39,538 nt of DNA from Bacteroidia bacterium (GTDB lineage Bacteria; Bacteroidota; Bacteroidia; Bacteroidales; Azobacteroidaceae): assembly GCA_025999935.1 (NCBI GenBank), contig BNXY01000023.1, positions 1 through 39,538 of the forward strand, read 5' to 3'. Each line of letters begins with the position of its first letter. Positions within the stretch are counted from its first letter, which is position 1. Positions 1-8,648 of the stretch are shown one piece after another. Made by a program: the position numbers and the translations under genes. Under the pieces are notes generated by a model. It was not told where the DNA came from, made no database searches, and saw nothing but the letters and a program-made list of their open reading frames with translations.

Positions 1-512
1 TAAGCAATGATTTAAGTGTTATTTCCGACTCTACTATTTCTCATTTGCCGGTAGCGTATATCTGGACAGATTCATTATTAATGAATTATAAATTTTCTAT
101 TGATTTGAATGAATCGCTTATGAAAAAAATAGAAAAGGAAAGAGTAACGATTAGTCAACGTTCTCAAAAATTTGAAAAAGAAATTTACGAATATCAACAA
201 AGGGTTCAGGCAAATGCCTATTTAAGCACTGAAAGACAGCAACAGGAAGAAACGCGCTTAAGCAGGTTGCAACAGGACTTACAATCGTATGATGCAAGCG
301 TTCGTGAAGAATTAGCGATAGAACAAAACAAGTTGAATCAACAATTGCAGGATACCATCATTTCTGCGCTTAGGTTATTCAATACTCCTCAAAAATATCA
401 GATTATTTTCGGCAATGTAGGAACGGATAATATTCTTTATGCCGATGATTCTTACGATATTACGAAAGAAATTATTGAGTTTTTGAACGCCCGTTACACC
501 CCAGCTAAATAG
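1..512 (+). CDS. OmpH/Skp-family periplasmic chaperone (5' partial)
   Basis: The reading frame is open to the left edge of the window, so the start and any signal peptide or lipobox lie outside it; a TTG at 45 is internal and should not be used as the start. About 169 residues are visible. They begin with the motif LPVAYIWTDSLLMNY, which matches the first beta strand of OmpH/Skp proteins, followed by a long charged coiled coil rich in Glu, Gln and Lys (about residues 30-110) and a C-terminal segment (LYADDSYDITKEIIEFLNARY) typical of the Bacteroidota members. Skp-like proteins hold unfolded outer-membrane proteins in the periplasm; in this phylum they often occur as lipoproteins. The next gene starts 5 bases after the stop, so the two are probably co-transcribed. 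Family assignment is good; the cellular partner is inferred. Confidence 0.85.
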   Translation, partial: SNDLSVISDSTISHLPVAYIWTDSLLMNYKFSIDLNESLMKKIEKERVTISQRSQKFEKEIYEYQQRVQANAYLSTERQQQEETRLSRLQQDLQSYDASVREELAIEQNKLNQQLQDTIISALRLFNTPQKYQIIFGNVGTDNILYADDSYDITKEIIEFLNARYTPAK

Positions 513-517
513 TAAAC

Positions 518-1615
518 GTGGTTATTATTGTCATCCCCTGTTACAGAGAGCCGGATGCAATTAAAACCCTTCAAAGTCTTTTTGATTGCGACCGGGGCGA
601 TTTTCTTGTCGAGATTATTCTTGTAGTCAATTCTTATCGGATTGATTCGGAATCAGTTGTCGAATGGAATCGAAATTCGTACCGGGAAGCCAAAGATTTT
701 GCAGACAAAAATAATTCGGAAAACTTTTTCTTAACACCCCTTTTAGTGGAAGACCTGCCCGGACATCAAACCGGAGCAGGTCTGCCGCGCAAGTGGGGTA
801 TGGATGAAGCCATCCGGCATTTTCAGGACGATCCGGCAGGTATTCTTGTAAGTTTGGATGCCGATTGTTTGGTTGAAAAGAATTATCTGACGGAAATTTA
901 CCGGAATTTCAAGCAATACAAATTAAATTCCGCCACCATCGAGTTTCATCATCCGGTTGAACACTTGGATGAATCGGACAATTTAAGAAAAGCCATGATT
1001 TCTTATGAAAGATACTTGCGCTATTACCGGTCCGCGCTGGCGTTTTGCGGTTATCCGCATCCTTATTATACGATAGGTTCCGCTTTTGCGGTTACGGCTG
1101 AAACTTACATCAAGGTAGGCGGCATGGGGAAATACCAGTCCGGCGAAGATTTTTACTTCCTGCAAAAAGTGTTTCCTTTGGAAAAAACGAAATTTATTGA
1201 TACAACCAAAGTGTATCCGGCCACCCGGGTTTCGGACAGAGTGCCATTCGGAACCGGCCCTGCTTTACAGAAAATGCTGAGTGAGAACCGACTTATAAAA
1301 AAATCCTATCAGGCAGAAGCCTTCAAAACTTTAAAATGTTTTTTCGCGCAAACGGATTTGTTTTTCAAAAAGACAGAACTTGAAATCGAAATTCTTATCC
1401 GGGATTTGCCGGAATACCTGCTCGCTTTTCTTCGGGAAGACGAATTTTTGCAGAAGATAGCCGAAATCAATCAACACACGGCATCTTTGCCCAACTTCCG
1501 AAAGCGGTTTTTCAATTATTTCAATGCATTTAAAATATTGAAATACCTCAATTATGTACATCCGGCGTATTTGGCATTGGCGGATGTTCGTGACGAATAT
1601 GGCAAACTTTCCTGA
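518..1615 (+). CDS. Family 2 (GT-A fold) glycosyltransferase
   Basis: 365 residues starting from GTG (VIIVIPCYRE follows), only 5 bases after the OmpH-like gene. The N-terminus is the usual beta strand and PCYRE loop of GT2 enzymes. A DAD metal/nucleotide-sugar motif sits at residues 114-116 (VSLDADCL), and a GEDFYFLQKV segment near residue 205 fits the acceptor-side ED motif. No membrane segment or signal peptide is seen, so it should act in the cytoplasm. Its C-terminal 100 residues are charged and aromatic, without a domain I recognise. Donor and acceptor cannot be told from the sequence; cell-envelope polysaccharide or protein glycosylation are both possible, and the convergent GDP-mannose gene next door is suggestive only. 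Confidence 0.75.
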   Translation: MVIIVIPCYREPDAIKTLQSLFDCDRGDFLVEIILVVNSYRIDSESVVEWNRNSYREAKDFADKNNSENFFLTPLLVEDLPGHQTGAGLPRKWGMDEAIRHFQDDPAGILVSLDADCLVEKNYLTEIYRNFKQYKLNSATIEFHHPVEHLDESDNLRKAMISYERYLRYYRSALAFCGYPHPYYTIGSAFAVTAETYIKVGGMGKYQSGEDFYFLQKVFPLEKTKFIDTTKVYPATRVSDRVPFGTGPALQKMLSENRLIKKSYQAEAFKTLKCFFAQTDLFFKKTELEIEILIRDLPEYLLAFLREDEFLQKIAEINQHTASLPNFRKRFFNYFNAFKILKYLNYVHPAYLALADVRDEYGKLS

Positions 1616-1645
1616 TTAGTACGGATTTTTGGTCAGCCCCTTGCG

Positions 1646-2722
1646 TTAAAGGTATTCTTCCCCATATTTCATCTTCACATCCGTCACGAATTGTTTGATT
1701 CGTTGTTCTTCCGATTTTTTACAAATGAGCAGGATGTCGCCGGAATCGGCAACGATATAATCGTCAAGTCCTTGTATGACTGCTAATTTATTTTCGGGAA
1801 GGGTTAATAACATATTGGCGCTTTCGATGAGCAAGGATTTTCCTTTCAAAACGGCGTTTTGTTGCTCGTCTTTTTCCGAGAGGTCGAAGAGAGAGCCCCA
1901 AGTTCCCAAGTCCGACCAACCGAAATCGGCCATTAGCATATACGCATTATCGGCTTTTTCCATCACTCCATAATCGATAGAAATATTTTGGCAGATGGGA
2001 TATTGCTCTTTGATAAACGAGGCTTCTTCCGGGGTGTTGAATTTATTCGCACCCGAGTCAAACAGAGTGGTTATGTCCGGGAGATAGGCATGGAAAGCAT
2101 TGAGAATGGTTTGTACGTTCCAGATAAAAATGCCTGAATTCCAAAAGAATTCGCCGCTTTCAAAAAAGATTTTGGCCAATTCGTAATTGGGTTTTTCGGT
2201 AAACGCTTTTACTTTTTGGATATTGTCTGTTCCGCCTTCTTCGGTTTGAATATATCCATAACCGGTTTCGGGACGATTCGGTTTTACTCCCAGTGTCACT
2301 AAAGCCGGATAATTAGCCACGAAATTCAATCCTTTTTCAATATTGTGATGGAAATTTTGTTCCTGTAAAATCAAGTGGTCGGCAGGCGTTACTACAATAT
2401 TGGCTTTCGGGTTGACGGCTCGTATCCGGTAAGCCGCATAAGCAATACAAGGCGCTGTATTTCGCATGGTTGGCTCTAACAAAATTTGTTCGTCGGTTAT
2501 TTCCGGCAACTGCTTTTTTACCAAATCGGCGTATATTTCGTTAGTAGCAATGAAAATGTTTGCTGTGGGAATAATTTGATTAAAACGGTCAAATGTTTGC
2601 TGAATCAGAGAACGACCGGTTCCAAAAAAGTCCAAGAATTGCTTGGGCATAGTTTTACGACTGGATGGCCAAAAGCGGCTTCCTATTCCACCGCCCATAA
2701 TCACACAATAATTGTCTCTCAT
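1646..2722 (-). CDS. manC: Mannose-1-phosphate guanylyltransferase (GDP)
   Basis: 358 residues, ATG start. Converts mannose-1-phosphate and GTP to GDP-mannose in the cytoplasm, feeding polysaccharide and glycoprotein synthesis and GDP-fucose. The N-terminus carries the pyrophosphorylase signature GGGIGSRFWPSSRKTMPKQF (residues 10-29), followed by the sugar-binding FTEKP motif near residue 169 and the conserved segment GEFFWNSGIFIW. The length fits the monofunctional form: the C-terminal type II phosphomannose isomerase domain found in many enteric ManC proteins is absent. It converges on the glycosyltransferase gene with a 30-base gap and has its own promoter-like sequence upstream. Confidence 0.92.
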   Translation of the reverse strand: MRDNYCVIMGGGIGSRFWPSSRKTMPKQFLDFFGTGRSLIQQTFDRFNQIIPTANIFIATNEIYADLVKKQLPEITDEQILLEPTMRNTAPCIAYAAYRIRAVNPKANIVVTPADHLILQEQNFHHNIEKGLNFVANYPALVTLGVKPNRPETGYGYIQTEEGGTDNIQKVKAFTEKPNYELAKIFFESGEFFWNSGIFIWNVQTILNAFHAYLPDITTLFDSGANKFNTPEEASFIKEQYPICQNISIDYGVMEKADNAYMLMADFGWSDLGTWGSLFDLSEKDEQQNAVLKGKSLLIESANMLLTLPENKLAVIQGLDDYIVADSGDILLICKKSEEQRIKQFVTDVKMKYGEEYL

Positions 2723-2752
2723 AGTATTTCGTTTAAATAATTAAAGCATCTA

Positions 2753-2784
2753 CAAAAATAAAAATAATTTTCAACAATAGCAAA
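2753..2784 (-). promoter_or_regulatory. Bacteroidota-type promoter for manC
   Basis: On the minus strand TTTG (2784-2781) is followed after 20 bases by TATTTTTG (2760-2753). This matches the TTTG / TAnnTTTG consensus of the Bacteroidota housekeeping sigma factor. Transcription would start near 2746 and give a leader of about 24 bases. It lies between the stop of the PorE-like gene and manC, so manC can be expressed apart from that gene. Confidence 0.55.
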
Positions 2785-2800
2785 TTATATTTGTCTTTTC

Positions 2801-4765
2801 TCAAAATAAGCGATAATTTGTCTGCAATACCCTAAATTCCGTTCGGCGATTGATTTGGTCGGCGATATCCTGCTCTTGCGGATTCAGTGTTTGGATAAAC
2901 GCCGCATCCAAAATCTGTCCTTCAGGAAGAAATTCGTATTGTTTTGCTATATTTTTCGTTACTTCTTTCGGTGTCGATTTTCCATAACCGGCAGGTGTCA
3001 ATCTGTCCGCCTCAACTCCGCCTTCAATCAAATAATCCACCACCGATTGGGCGCGCCGCTGCGATAGATTCATATTATAGACGTCTGCGCCTTTCCGGTC
3101 GGTATGGGCGGACAATTCAATCGTCACATTGGGATTGTCTTCCAACATCGCAATGACTCCGTCTAAGGCCTCTTTCGATTCGGGACGCAAAGTCGCTTTA
3201 TCGAAAGCGTAGAAAATATTATCGATTACCTCCGGCTTGGACATGGACGGCAAATAAAAATCGACATAGTAAGTTTCACTTTTTTCTTCATCGGGAACCA
3301 ACAGGGTTTGCTTCTGGTTCAAATAACCGGAAGCGCTTCCCATCAGGACATATTCCATTCCCGACTTGATTTCCGCCACATAAGTGCCGTCTTTGCGGAC
3401 AATAAACCGCTGGTTGCTTCCGTCTTTTCCAACCATCCTTACGGCTGCGTTTTCGATGAGTTCCTCTTCTTTATCCAATACCCAACCCTCAATATAGACA
3501 TAAACGCCCGGCCGTTCAAAAGAATAAATATGGTCGGCTCCCCGCGAGTCGTTTCGGTTACTGCTGAAAAATCCTTTTTCCGTTGTTCCCTCAAAAGTGA
3601 TGCCGAAATCGTCAGCCATACTGTTTACCGGCGATTGCATATTTTCGACGGCCCATTTTCCTTTTTCATTTTGCTTTGCCTTGAAAATATCCAGACCGCC
3701 CATTCCGGGATGTCCGTTGGAAGAAAAATAAAGGATACTGTCTTCCCGCATATAAGGAAACACTTCATCGCCGGGCGTGTTGATTTCCGGCCCCAGATTT
3801 TCGGGCGAAGACGAACCGATTTCATCCGTTTTGACACGCCAGATATCCTTTCCGCCATAACCGCCTTTTACATCCGAAACAAAATACAAATAACCGTCTT
3901 CACCGGCAGAAGGATGTGCGGACATACTCGTGGAATCTCTGAAAATATCCAATTTTTGTCCGGCGCTCCATTGCGCTCCGGCACGGTCCGATTTGTAGAT
4001 ATAAGCTGTTCGGGGATATTCTTCATCTTCGGGACAATAGGTGTAGTACAAAGTCGAACCGTCTTCCGAAAGTGCGCCGACACCTTCATCATAATCTGTG
4101 TTTAATTCGCTGTCAATCACTTCCGGTTTTGTCCACTGACCTTTTTCATCTTGCTTTACTTGGAAAAAATCATTGTTTTTCAAACCGGTAATGGCGCTTT
4201 TCGTATCGCCTTTGGCTTCTTTCCGGGAGGATGTGAAAAGCAGTTGGTCGTATTTTTCGCCGGAAAGTATTGGTGAAAATTCTCCATCCCGCGAATTGAA
4301 TTTATCCATTTTCTTTACGATATACGGCGTAGGATTTTTTTTCCAAACAATCGCAGAATCACAACCGATGATTCCGTTTTTCGCCGTTACATTATCCGGA
4401 ACAATTTCTAAAAAAGCATTGTATTGCTTGATGGCGTCGGGGTATCTACCCAATTTATGCAGCATCCGGGCCGAATGAAAAACGGCGGAACTGTCGGTAT
4501 ATTGATAACGAATGGCGTTGGTATAAGCGCTCAAAGCCCGTTGCGTATTGCCAATCTCCCGATAACATTCGGCCAGATGGAATGCAATGCTGCCTCGCAA
4601 ATAGGTTTTTTTAGAAGCCGTTTTGCTATATACTTTCCGATAAATTTGGGCGGCATCAAAATACTCACCCCGCTCTTCTTTTTCTACCGCATCGCTCAAT
4701 TTGGCCGATTTACAGGAGAAGAAAAAAAGTAATATTATCAAGAAAACAGGAATTTGCCGCTTCAT
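2801..4765 (-). CDS. PorE-like OmpA-family lipoprotein (TPR, PD40 propeller, CRD, OmpA)
   Basis: 654 residues, ATG start. The N-terminus is a lipoprotein signal (FLIILLFFFSCKSAKL) with Cys at about residue 18. Then come tetratricopeptide-like helices (about 25-135), a beta-propeller of PD40/WD40-like blades (about 150-400, with LYFVSDVKGGYGGKDIW and LYFSSNGHPGMGGLDIF), a carboxypeptidase-regulatory-like fold (about 425-495) and a C-terminal OmpA peptidoglycan-binding domain (about 520-654, ELSAHTDRKG and LSQRRAQSVVDYL). This order is the one described for PorE, an outer-membrane lipoprotein that ties the type IX secretion machine to peptidoglycan. Paralogues of similar build are common in this phylum, so a direct role in T9SS is inferred. 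A T9SS cargo protein elsewhere in the window shows that the system exists here. Confidence 0.75.
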   Translation of the reverse strand: MKRQIPVFLIILLFFFSCKSAKLSDAVEKEERGEYFDAAQIYRKVYSKTASKKTYLRGSIAFHLAECYREIGNTQRALSAYTNAIRYQYTDSSAVFHSARMLHKLGRYPDAIKQYNAFLEIVPDNVTAKNGIIGCDSAIVWKKNPTPYIVKKMDKFNSRDGEFSPILSGEKYDQLLFTSSRKEAKGDTKSAITGLKNNDFFQVKQDEKGQWTKPEVIDSELNTDYDEGVGALSEDGSTLYYTYCPEDEEYPRTAYIYKSDRAGAQWSAGQKLDIFRDSTSMSAHPSAGEDGYLYFVSDVKGGYGGKDIWRVKTDEIGSSSPENLGPEINTPGDEVFPYMREDSILYFSSNGHPGMGGLDIFKAKQNEKGKWAVENMQSPVNSMADDFGITFEGTTEKGFFSSNRNDSRGADHIYSFERPGVYVYIEGWVLDKEEELIENAAVRMVGKDGSNQRFIVRKDGTYVAEIKSGMEYVLMGSASGYLNQKQTLLVPDEEKSETYYVDFYLPSMSKPEVIDNIFYAFDKATLRPESKEALDGVIAMLEDNPNVTIELSAHTDRKGADVYNMNLSQRRAQSVVDYLIEGGVEADRLTPAGYGKSTPKEVTKNIAKQYEFLPEGQILDAAFIQTLNPQEQDIADQINRRTEFRVLQTNYRLF

Positions 4766-4811
4766 TAAAAAATATTTGTTCTTTTTAAACTGAAATTTGA
4801 GCTAAATATTG

Positions 4812-4819
4812 TATTTTTG
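4812..4819 (+). promoter_or_regulatory. Promoter -7 element for the esterase-mannanase pair
   Basis: TATTTTTG followed by CA fits the TAnnTTTG -7 box 26 bases upstream of the esterase ATG. A matching -33 TTTG at the usual 19-20 base spacing is not clear, so only the -7 half is supported. The 80-base gap also has to hold the divergent promoter of the PorE-like gene, which I could not place. Confidence 0.35.
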
Positions 4820-4845
4820 CAAACTATAAATAAACATATATTATT

Positions 4846-6600
4846 ATGAAAAACATTTTTTATCTAATTTGTTCTTTTATTCTTTTCATTGCTTGTAATT
4901 CACAAGTAGAAAGAGTTGATACCTTGGTGATCCAAACTTATTCCGAAGATTGGAAATTCCAACCGGGAATAGGGGATTCCGCCTTATGGGCAAGCGCTGA
5001 TTTTGATGATTCGGAATGGACGACAGTTTCCGGCAATCAATTTTTATCGCGGCAAGACGCCAAGTTGGAAGATGGTTATGGATGGTATCGCAAGTCCGTT
5101 CAAATTTCAGACAGTCTCTTGAATGCCATTCAGGCAACGGGAGCGGGAATTATTCACTTGGGCCGCTTTGGTGGAGCCGACGAGGTGTACTTGAATGGTA
5201 AAGCAGTCGGCAAAACCGGAGAGTTTCCGGACAAAACTTTTCACGCGGATGTACGCAATTATTTTGTAGAACCGGCGAATTTCCTGTCGGGCGATAACCG
5301 GCTTGCTGTTAAATTTTATAGCGAAAATTCATTTTTCGGCGGTTTTATGGATACCGTCAATCTGAGTATTTCTTCGGCTTTGACCCGCGATAAGTTGGTT
5401 TTAGACGTTACGGTTAATGATGAAGATTACATTTTCTTCACCCCTGACCCATTTGACTTAAACATCGATATTCAAAATAAAAATCCATGGCCGGTATCCG
5501 GATATGCGATTGTTAATTTGACTACGGACGATTTTCAACCGATTCAAAGAGATTCGGTAAATATTTTCGTAAAAGCAAGCGGCAGTTCTTCTACGCCTTT
5601 CAAATCGGGAACAGTAACGCCGGGATTTTATCGCTACACCATTTCTTTTTATGAAAATGGCGAATTAGTGGAAGAGAAAAAATTCAATGTAGGCTTTGAA
5701 CCGGAAAAAATCGAATCTCCTTTGGATAATCATTCGGATTTTAAGGAGTTTTGGGATAACAGTTTAGCCGAATTGAAGAAAATAGCTCCCCAATATAAAA
5801 TGACCTCGCTTCCGGAATATTCCAAATTGGACAACAATATCTACTTGGTAGAAATGCGGTCATTAGGCAATGAATTAATTCGCGGTTATTATGCACAACC
5901 GAAAAAGAAAGGAAAATATCCGGTCATTATCGAATATATGGGTTATGGTTCAATGCCTTACATTCCCACACAAACTTTTGACGGATTCGCTTATTTCGTT
6001 TTATCCATCCGTGGACAAGCCTTGAATTTGACACCTCCTCGCGAAAGTTGGGATACCAAAGGCTTGCAAAGTAAAGAAACTTACTATTATCGGGGCGCTT
6101 TTTGCGATGTAGTAAGAGCCATTGATTTTGTGGCTTCTCTTTCTGAAATTGATACGGACAAGATTGCAGCTCGTGGCGGAAGCCAGGGCGGCGCTTTGAC
6201 TTTTGTGGCAGCAGCGCTTGACAAACGCATCAAAGCAGCAGCGCCCGATGTTCCTTTCCTTTCGGATTATCCCGATTATTTCAAAATTGTGAATTGGCCG
6301 AGAAGCGATTTTGACGCTTATTTGAAACAACATCCGGAAGCCAATTGGGATGAAATCTATTCCTTATTGACTTATTTCGATGTGAAAAATCTGGCGCAAT
6401 GGGTGGAATGTCCGCTCATCATGAGAATCGGTATGCAAGATGAAACTTGTCCTCCGCACACCAATTTTGCCGGATTCAATCAAATAAAATCAAAGGATAA
6501 ACGATGGATTGCTTACGCAAAACAAGGGCATGATGTCGGAAACGCTTTTGATGCGGAATCCCGCGCATTTATCAAGAAACACCTAAATATTGCAGATTAA
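4846..6600 (+). CDS. CE7-type acetyl (xylan) esterase lipoprotein with N-terminal jelly-roll domain
   Basis: 584 residues, ATG start. A short lipoprotein signal ends at Cys 17 (ILFIACNSQ), so the enzyme is probably anchored in the outer membrane or exported to the surface. Residues of about 25-170 resemble the sugar-binding jelly-roll domain found at the N-terminus of GH2 enzymes (WYRKSVQIS, VYLNGKAVGKTGEFPD). The C-terminal alpha/beta-hydrolase half has a full catalytic triad for carbohydrate esterase family 7: Ser 446 in RGGSQGG, Asp 532 in GMQDETCPP and His 562 in GHDVGN. CE7 enzymes remove O-acetyl groups from xylo- and other oligosaccharides. The mannanase gene starts 19 bases downstream, which suggests acetylated mannan as the real substrate (inference). 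Confidence 0.85.
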   Translation: MKNIFYLICSFILFIACNSQVERVDTLVIQTYSEDWKFQPGIGDSALWASADFDDSEWTTVSGNQFLSRQDAKLEDGYGWYRKSVQISDSLLNAIQATGAGIIHLGRFGGADEVYLNGKAVGKTGEFPDKTFHADVRNYFVEPANFLSGDNRLAVKFYSENSFFGGFMDTVNLSISSALTRDKLVLDVTVNDEDYIFFTPDPFDLNIDIQNKNPWPVSGYAIVNLTTDDFQPIQRDSVNIFVKASGSSSTPFKSGTVTPGFYRYTISFYENGELVEEKKFNVGFEPEKIESPLDNHSDFKEFWDNSLAELKKIAPQYKMTSLPEYSKLDNNIYLVEMRSLGNELIRGYYAQPKKKGKYPVIIEYMGYGSMPYIPTQTFDGFAYFVLSIRGQALNLTPPRESWDTKGLQSKETYYYRGAFCDVVRAIDFVASLSEIDTDKIAARGGSQGGALTFVAAALDKRIKAAAPDVPFLSDYPDYFKIVNWPRSDFDAYLKQHPEANWDEIYSLLTYFDVKNLAQWVECPLIMRIGMQDETCPPHTNFAGFNQIKSKDKRWIAYAKQGHDVGNAFDAESRAFIKKHLNIAD

Positions 6601-6619
6601 TTTAATACTAAAAAATCAA

Positions 6620-7924
6620 ATGAAAAAAACAATGCACAAACTGATTTTAGCTATCCTGTTTCTGGGCTTACTGTCGGGATATAGCTATGGACAAACGAAC
6701 CCGTCGAAAGGCGATTTTATCAAAGTGGTAAACGGACAATTTATTCGCAACGGAAATCCTTATTACTACATCGGCACGAATTTCTGGTACGGCCCGATTA
6801 TCGGCTCCGTAAGTCAATACGGCAATAGAGACCGGTTGATTAAGGAATTGGATTTTATGAAAGCCAATGGCATCAACAACTTGCGGGTATTGGTGGGTGC
6901 CGAAGGCCCTGAAAATATCAAAAACCGCATCATGCCGACTTTACAAAAAGAACCCGGTGTGTATGAAGATTATCTGTGGGACGGTTTGGATTTCTTCATG
7001 AACGAATTGGGCAAGCGGGATATGACAGCTGTCTTATTCCTGACGAACAATTGGGATTGGAGCGGCGGATACATGCAATACCTGACCTGGGCCAAAGCAG
7101 GTACGAAAGCCGGCGACGGAAGCGCCGATTGGATGAACGTGAGCCGGAATGTCGGCGATTTTTACAATTGCGAAGAATGTCTGAAAATGTTGAAAAAGCA
7201 TATATCAGTGGTTGTTAACCGGGTGAATAAATATACCGGAAAGAAATATACGGAAGATCCGAACATCCTTTCCTGGCAAATTGCAAACGAACCGCGCCCG
7301 ATGCGCGCCGACAAAAAAAGTTTTGAAAAGGTGCTGAAAGACATTACCGCTTACATCAAGAGTGTTGACCCCAACCATTTGGTATCGACCGGTTCGGAAG
7401 GCGAGATGGGAAGCGGTAACGATTACGAAGTTTTTGAAGCGATACATACCGACCCCAATGTCGATTATGTAAACATTCACATGTGGCCGAAAAATTGGCG
7501 ATGGCTGAACGAAAAAGACATAGCCGGTTCGGTAGCGAATATTTTCATAAAGACGGATGATTATTTAGACAAGCATCTTGCCATTGCAGCCCGCTTGAAA
7601 AAACCGTTGGTTATGGAAGAATTTGGTTTGCCGCGCGACCATCATTTATATGTTTTAACAGACCCGACCACCAGCCGGGATGCTTATTTTGCACATGTCT
7701 TCAGTAAATTGTTGTCCAGCCGGAAAAACAACAGCTATTTTGCCGGATGTAATTTCTGGGCATGGGGCGGGTTTGCCCGTCCGAGCGACGACGACGTTAT
7801 CTGGTGGCAGATTGGCGATGATTACATGGGCGACCCTGCCATGGAAGAACAAGGTCTCAATTCCGTATTCGACACCGATTCCACCATTGGTGTGATTAAG
7901 AAATACGCTGAGGAAATCAAATAG
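6620..7924 (+). CDS. Exported GH5 (subfamily 7-like) endo-beta-1,4-mannanase
   Basis: 434 residues from the ATG at 6620; the frame is open further up to a TTG at 6590 inside the esterase gene, but the signal peptide (KLILAILFLGLLSGYSYGQ) begins only after the ATG. The mature part is a single GH5 barrel. The acid/base is Glu 224 in WQIANEPRP, and the nucleophile is Glu 334 in VMEEFGLPRD. Other GH5_7 hallmarks are YYIGTNFWYG near the N-terminus, NNLRVLVGAEG, and VDYVNIHMWPKNW. Such enzymes cut beta-1,4-mannan backbones. No carbohydrate-binding module or T9SS sorting domain is present. It pairs with the esterase as a two-gene unit without SusC/SusD partners in the window. Confidence 0.88.
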   Translation: MKKTMHKLILAILFLGLLSGYSYGQTNPSKGDFIKVVNGQFIRNGNPYYYIGTNFWYGPIIGSVSQYGNRDRLIKELDFMKANGINNLRVLVGAEGPENIKNRIMPTLQKEPGVYEDYLWDGLDFFMNELGKRDMTAVLFLTNNWDWSGGYMQYLTWAKAGTKAGDGSADWMNVSRNVGDFYNCEECLKMLKKHISVVVNRVNKYTGKKYTEDPNILSWQIANEPRPMRADKKSFEKVLKDITAYIKSVDPNHLVSTGSEGEMGSGNDYEVFEAIHTDPNVDYVNIHMWPKNWRWLNEKDIAGSVANIFIKTDDYLDKHLAIAARLKKPLVMEEFGLPRDHHLYVLTDPTTSRDAYFAHVFSKLLSSRKNNSYFAGCNFWAWGGFARPSDDDVIWWQIGDDYMGDPAMEEQGLNSVFDTDSTIGVIKKYAEEIK

Positions 7925-7962
7925 TAGAACGCAGATAAAAATTATCCAATGTTGGAAAAACC

Positions 7963-8001
7963 AGAAGAGGTTGCCGGATTTTCTTTCCGACAACCTCTTC
8001 T
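7963..8001 (-). terminator. Rho-independent terminator after rplQ
   Basis: Arms 7963-7978 and 7986-8001 form a 16-bp stem with a 7-base loop. On the minus strand the only imperfect pair is a G-U wobble, and the stem is followed by GGTTTTTCC, so it best fits the end of the rpsH-to-rplQ transcript. On the plus strand the same site has a C-A mismatch but could also stop the convergent mannanase transcript. Confidence 0.8.
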
Positions 8002-8018
8002 AATTATAAATATAAGAT

Positions 8019-8648
8019 TTACTCTGCTTTAGGCGCTTCTTCAGTAGCTTCCTGCGCAGTTTCTTCAACTACGGGAAGTTCTTCGACTGCAACTTCCGCT
8101 ACAACTTCTTCAACAGGCGCTTCCACTACGGCTTCTTCTTCTACCGGAGTTTCTACTACGGGTTCAGCCGCTGGAGTTTTCTTTGCTGCTTTGGGCGCTT
8201 CCGCTTTAGGCGCAACTTCATCGTCCGCTTTTTTTCTCGAACGACGTGTTTTGGCTTTTGCCGGCGCTTTTTTATCCTTCAACATCAATTCGTTGTAGTC
8301 AACTAACTCTATAAAACACATGGAAGCATTGTCGCCCAAACGGTTGCCCGTTTTGATGATGCGGGTATAACCTCCGGGACGCTCCCCAATCTTCTGGGAT
8401 ACTTCCTGAAATAACTCCGTTACAGCGTATTTATCGCGTAAATTGCTGAAAACAACACGGCGGGAATGTGTGGTATCGTCTTTACTTTTTGTAATAAGCG
8501 GTTCCACATATTTGCGAAGTTCTTTCGCCTTGGCAAGGGTCGTAAAAATCCTTTTGTGTGTAATCAAGGAAACTGCCATATTCGACAATAAGGCTTCTCT
8601 ATGAGAATGGGTACGACCTAAATGATTGATTTTATTATTATGTCTCAT
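8019..8648 (-). CDS. rplQ: 50S ribosomal protein L17 with long acidic tail
   Basis: 209 residues, ATG start. The first 120 or so residues are an ordinary L17 ([20 protein letters not shown] at the N-terminus), a large-subunit protein. After a basic linker ([10 protein letters not shown]) comes a tail of about 80 residues made almost only of Ala, Glu, Val, Pro and Thr, with repeated VEE/VEAP units. L17 in E. coli is 127 residues long; tails of this kind occur in Bacteroidota and their role is unknown to me. The start overlaps the rpoA stop by 4 bases (ATGA), so it is translationally coupled. It is the last gene of the ribosomal run and is followed by a strong terminator. Confidence 0.97.
   Translation of the reverse strand: MRHNNKINHLGRTHSHREALLSNMAVSLITHKRIFTTLAKAKELRKYVEPLITKSKDDTTHSRRVVFSNLRDKYAVTELFQEVSQKIGERPGGYTRIIKTGNRLGDNASMCFIELVDYNELMLKDKKAPAKAKTRRSRKKADDEVAPKAEAPKAAKKTPAAEPVVETPVEEEAVVEAPVEEVVAEVAVEELPVVEETAQEATEEAPKAE

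Noticed and set aside
1616..1645. Terminator between the glycosyltransferase and manC
   Set aside because: Only a 4-bp CTGA/TCAG pairing can be found in this short convergent gap, too weak to call.
3308..4105. 265-codon open frame on the plus strand
   Set aside because: It is antisense to the PorE-like gene, whose domains are unmistakable; the translation has no domain or signal and reflects codon bias of the real gene.
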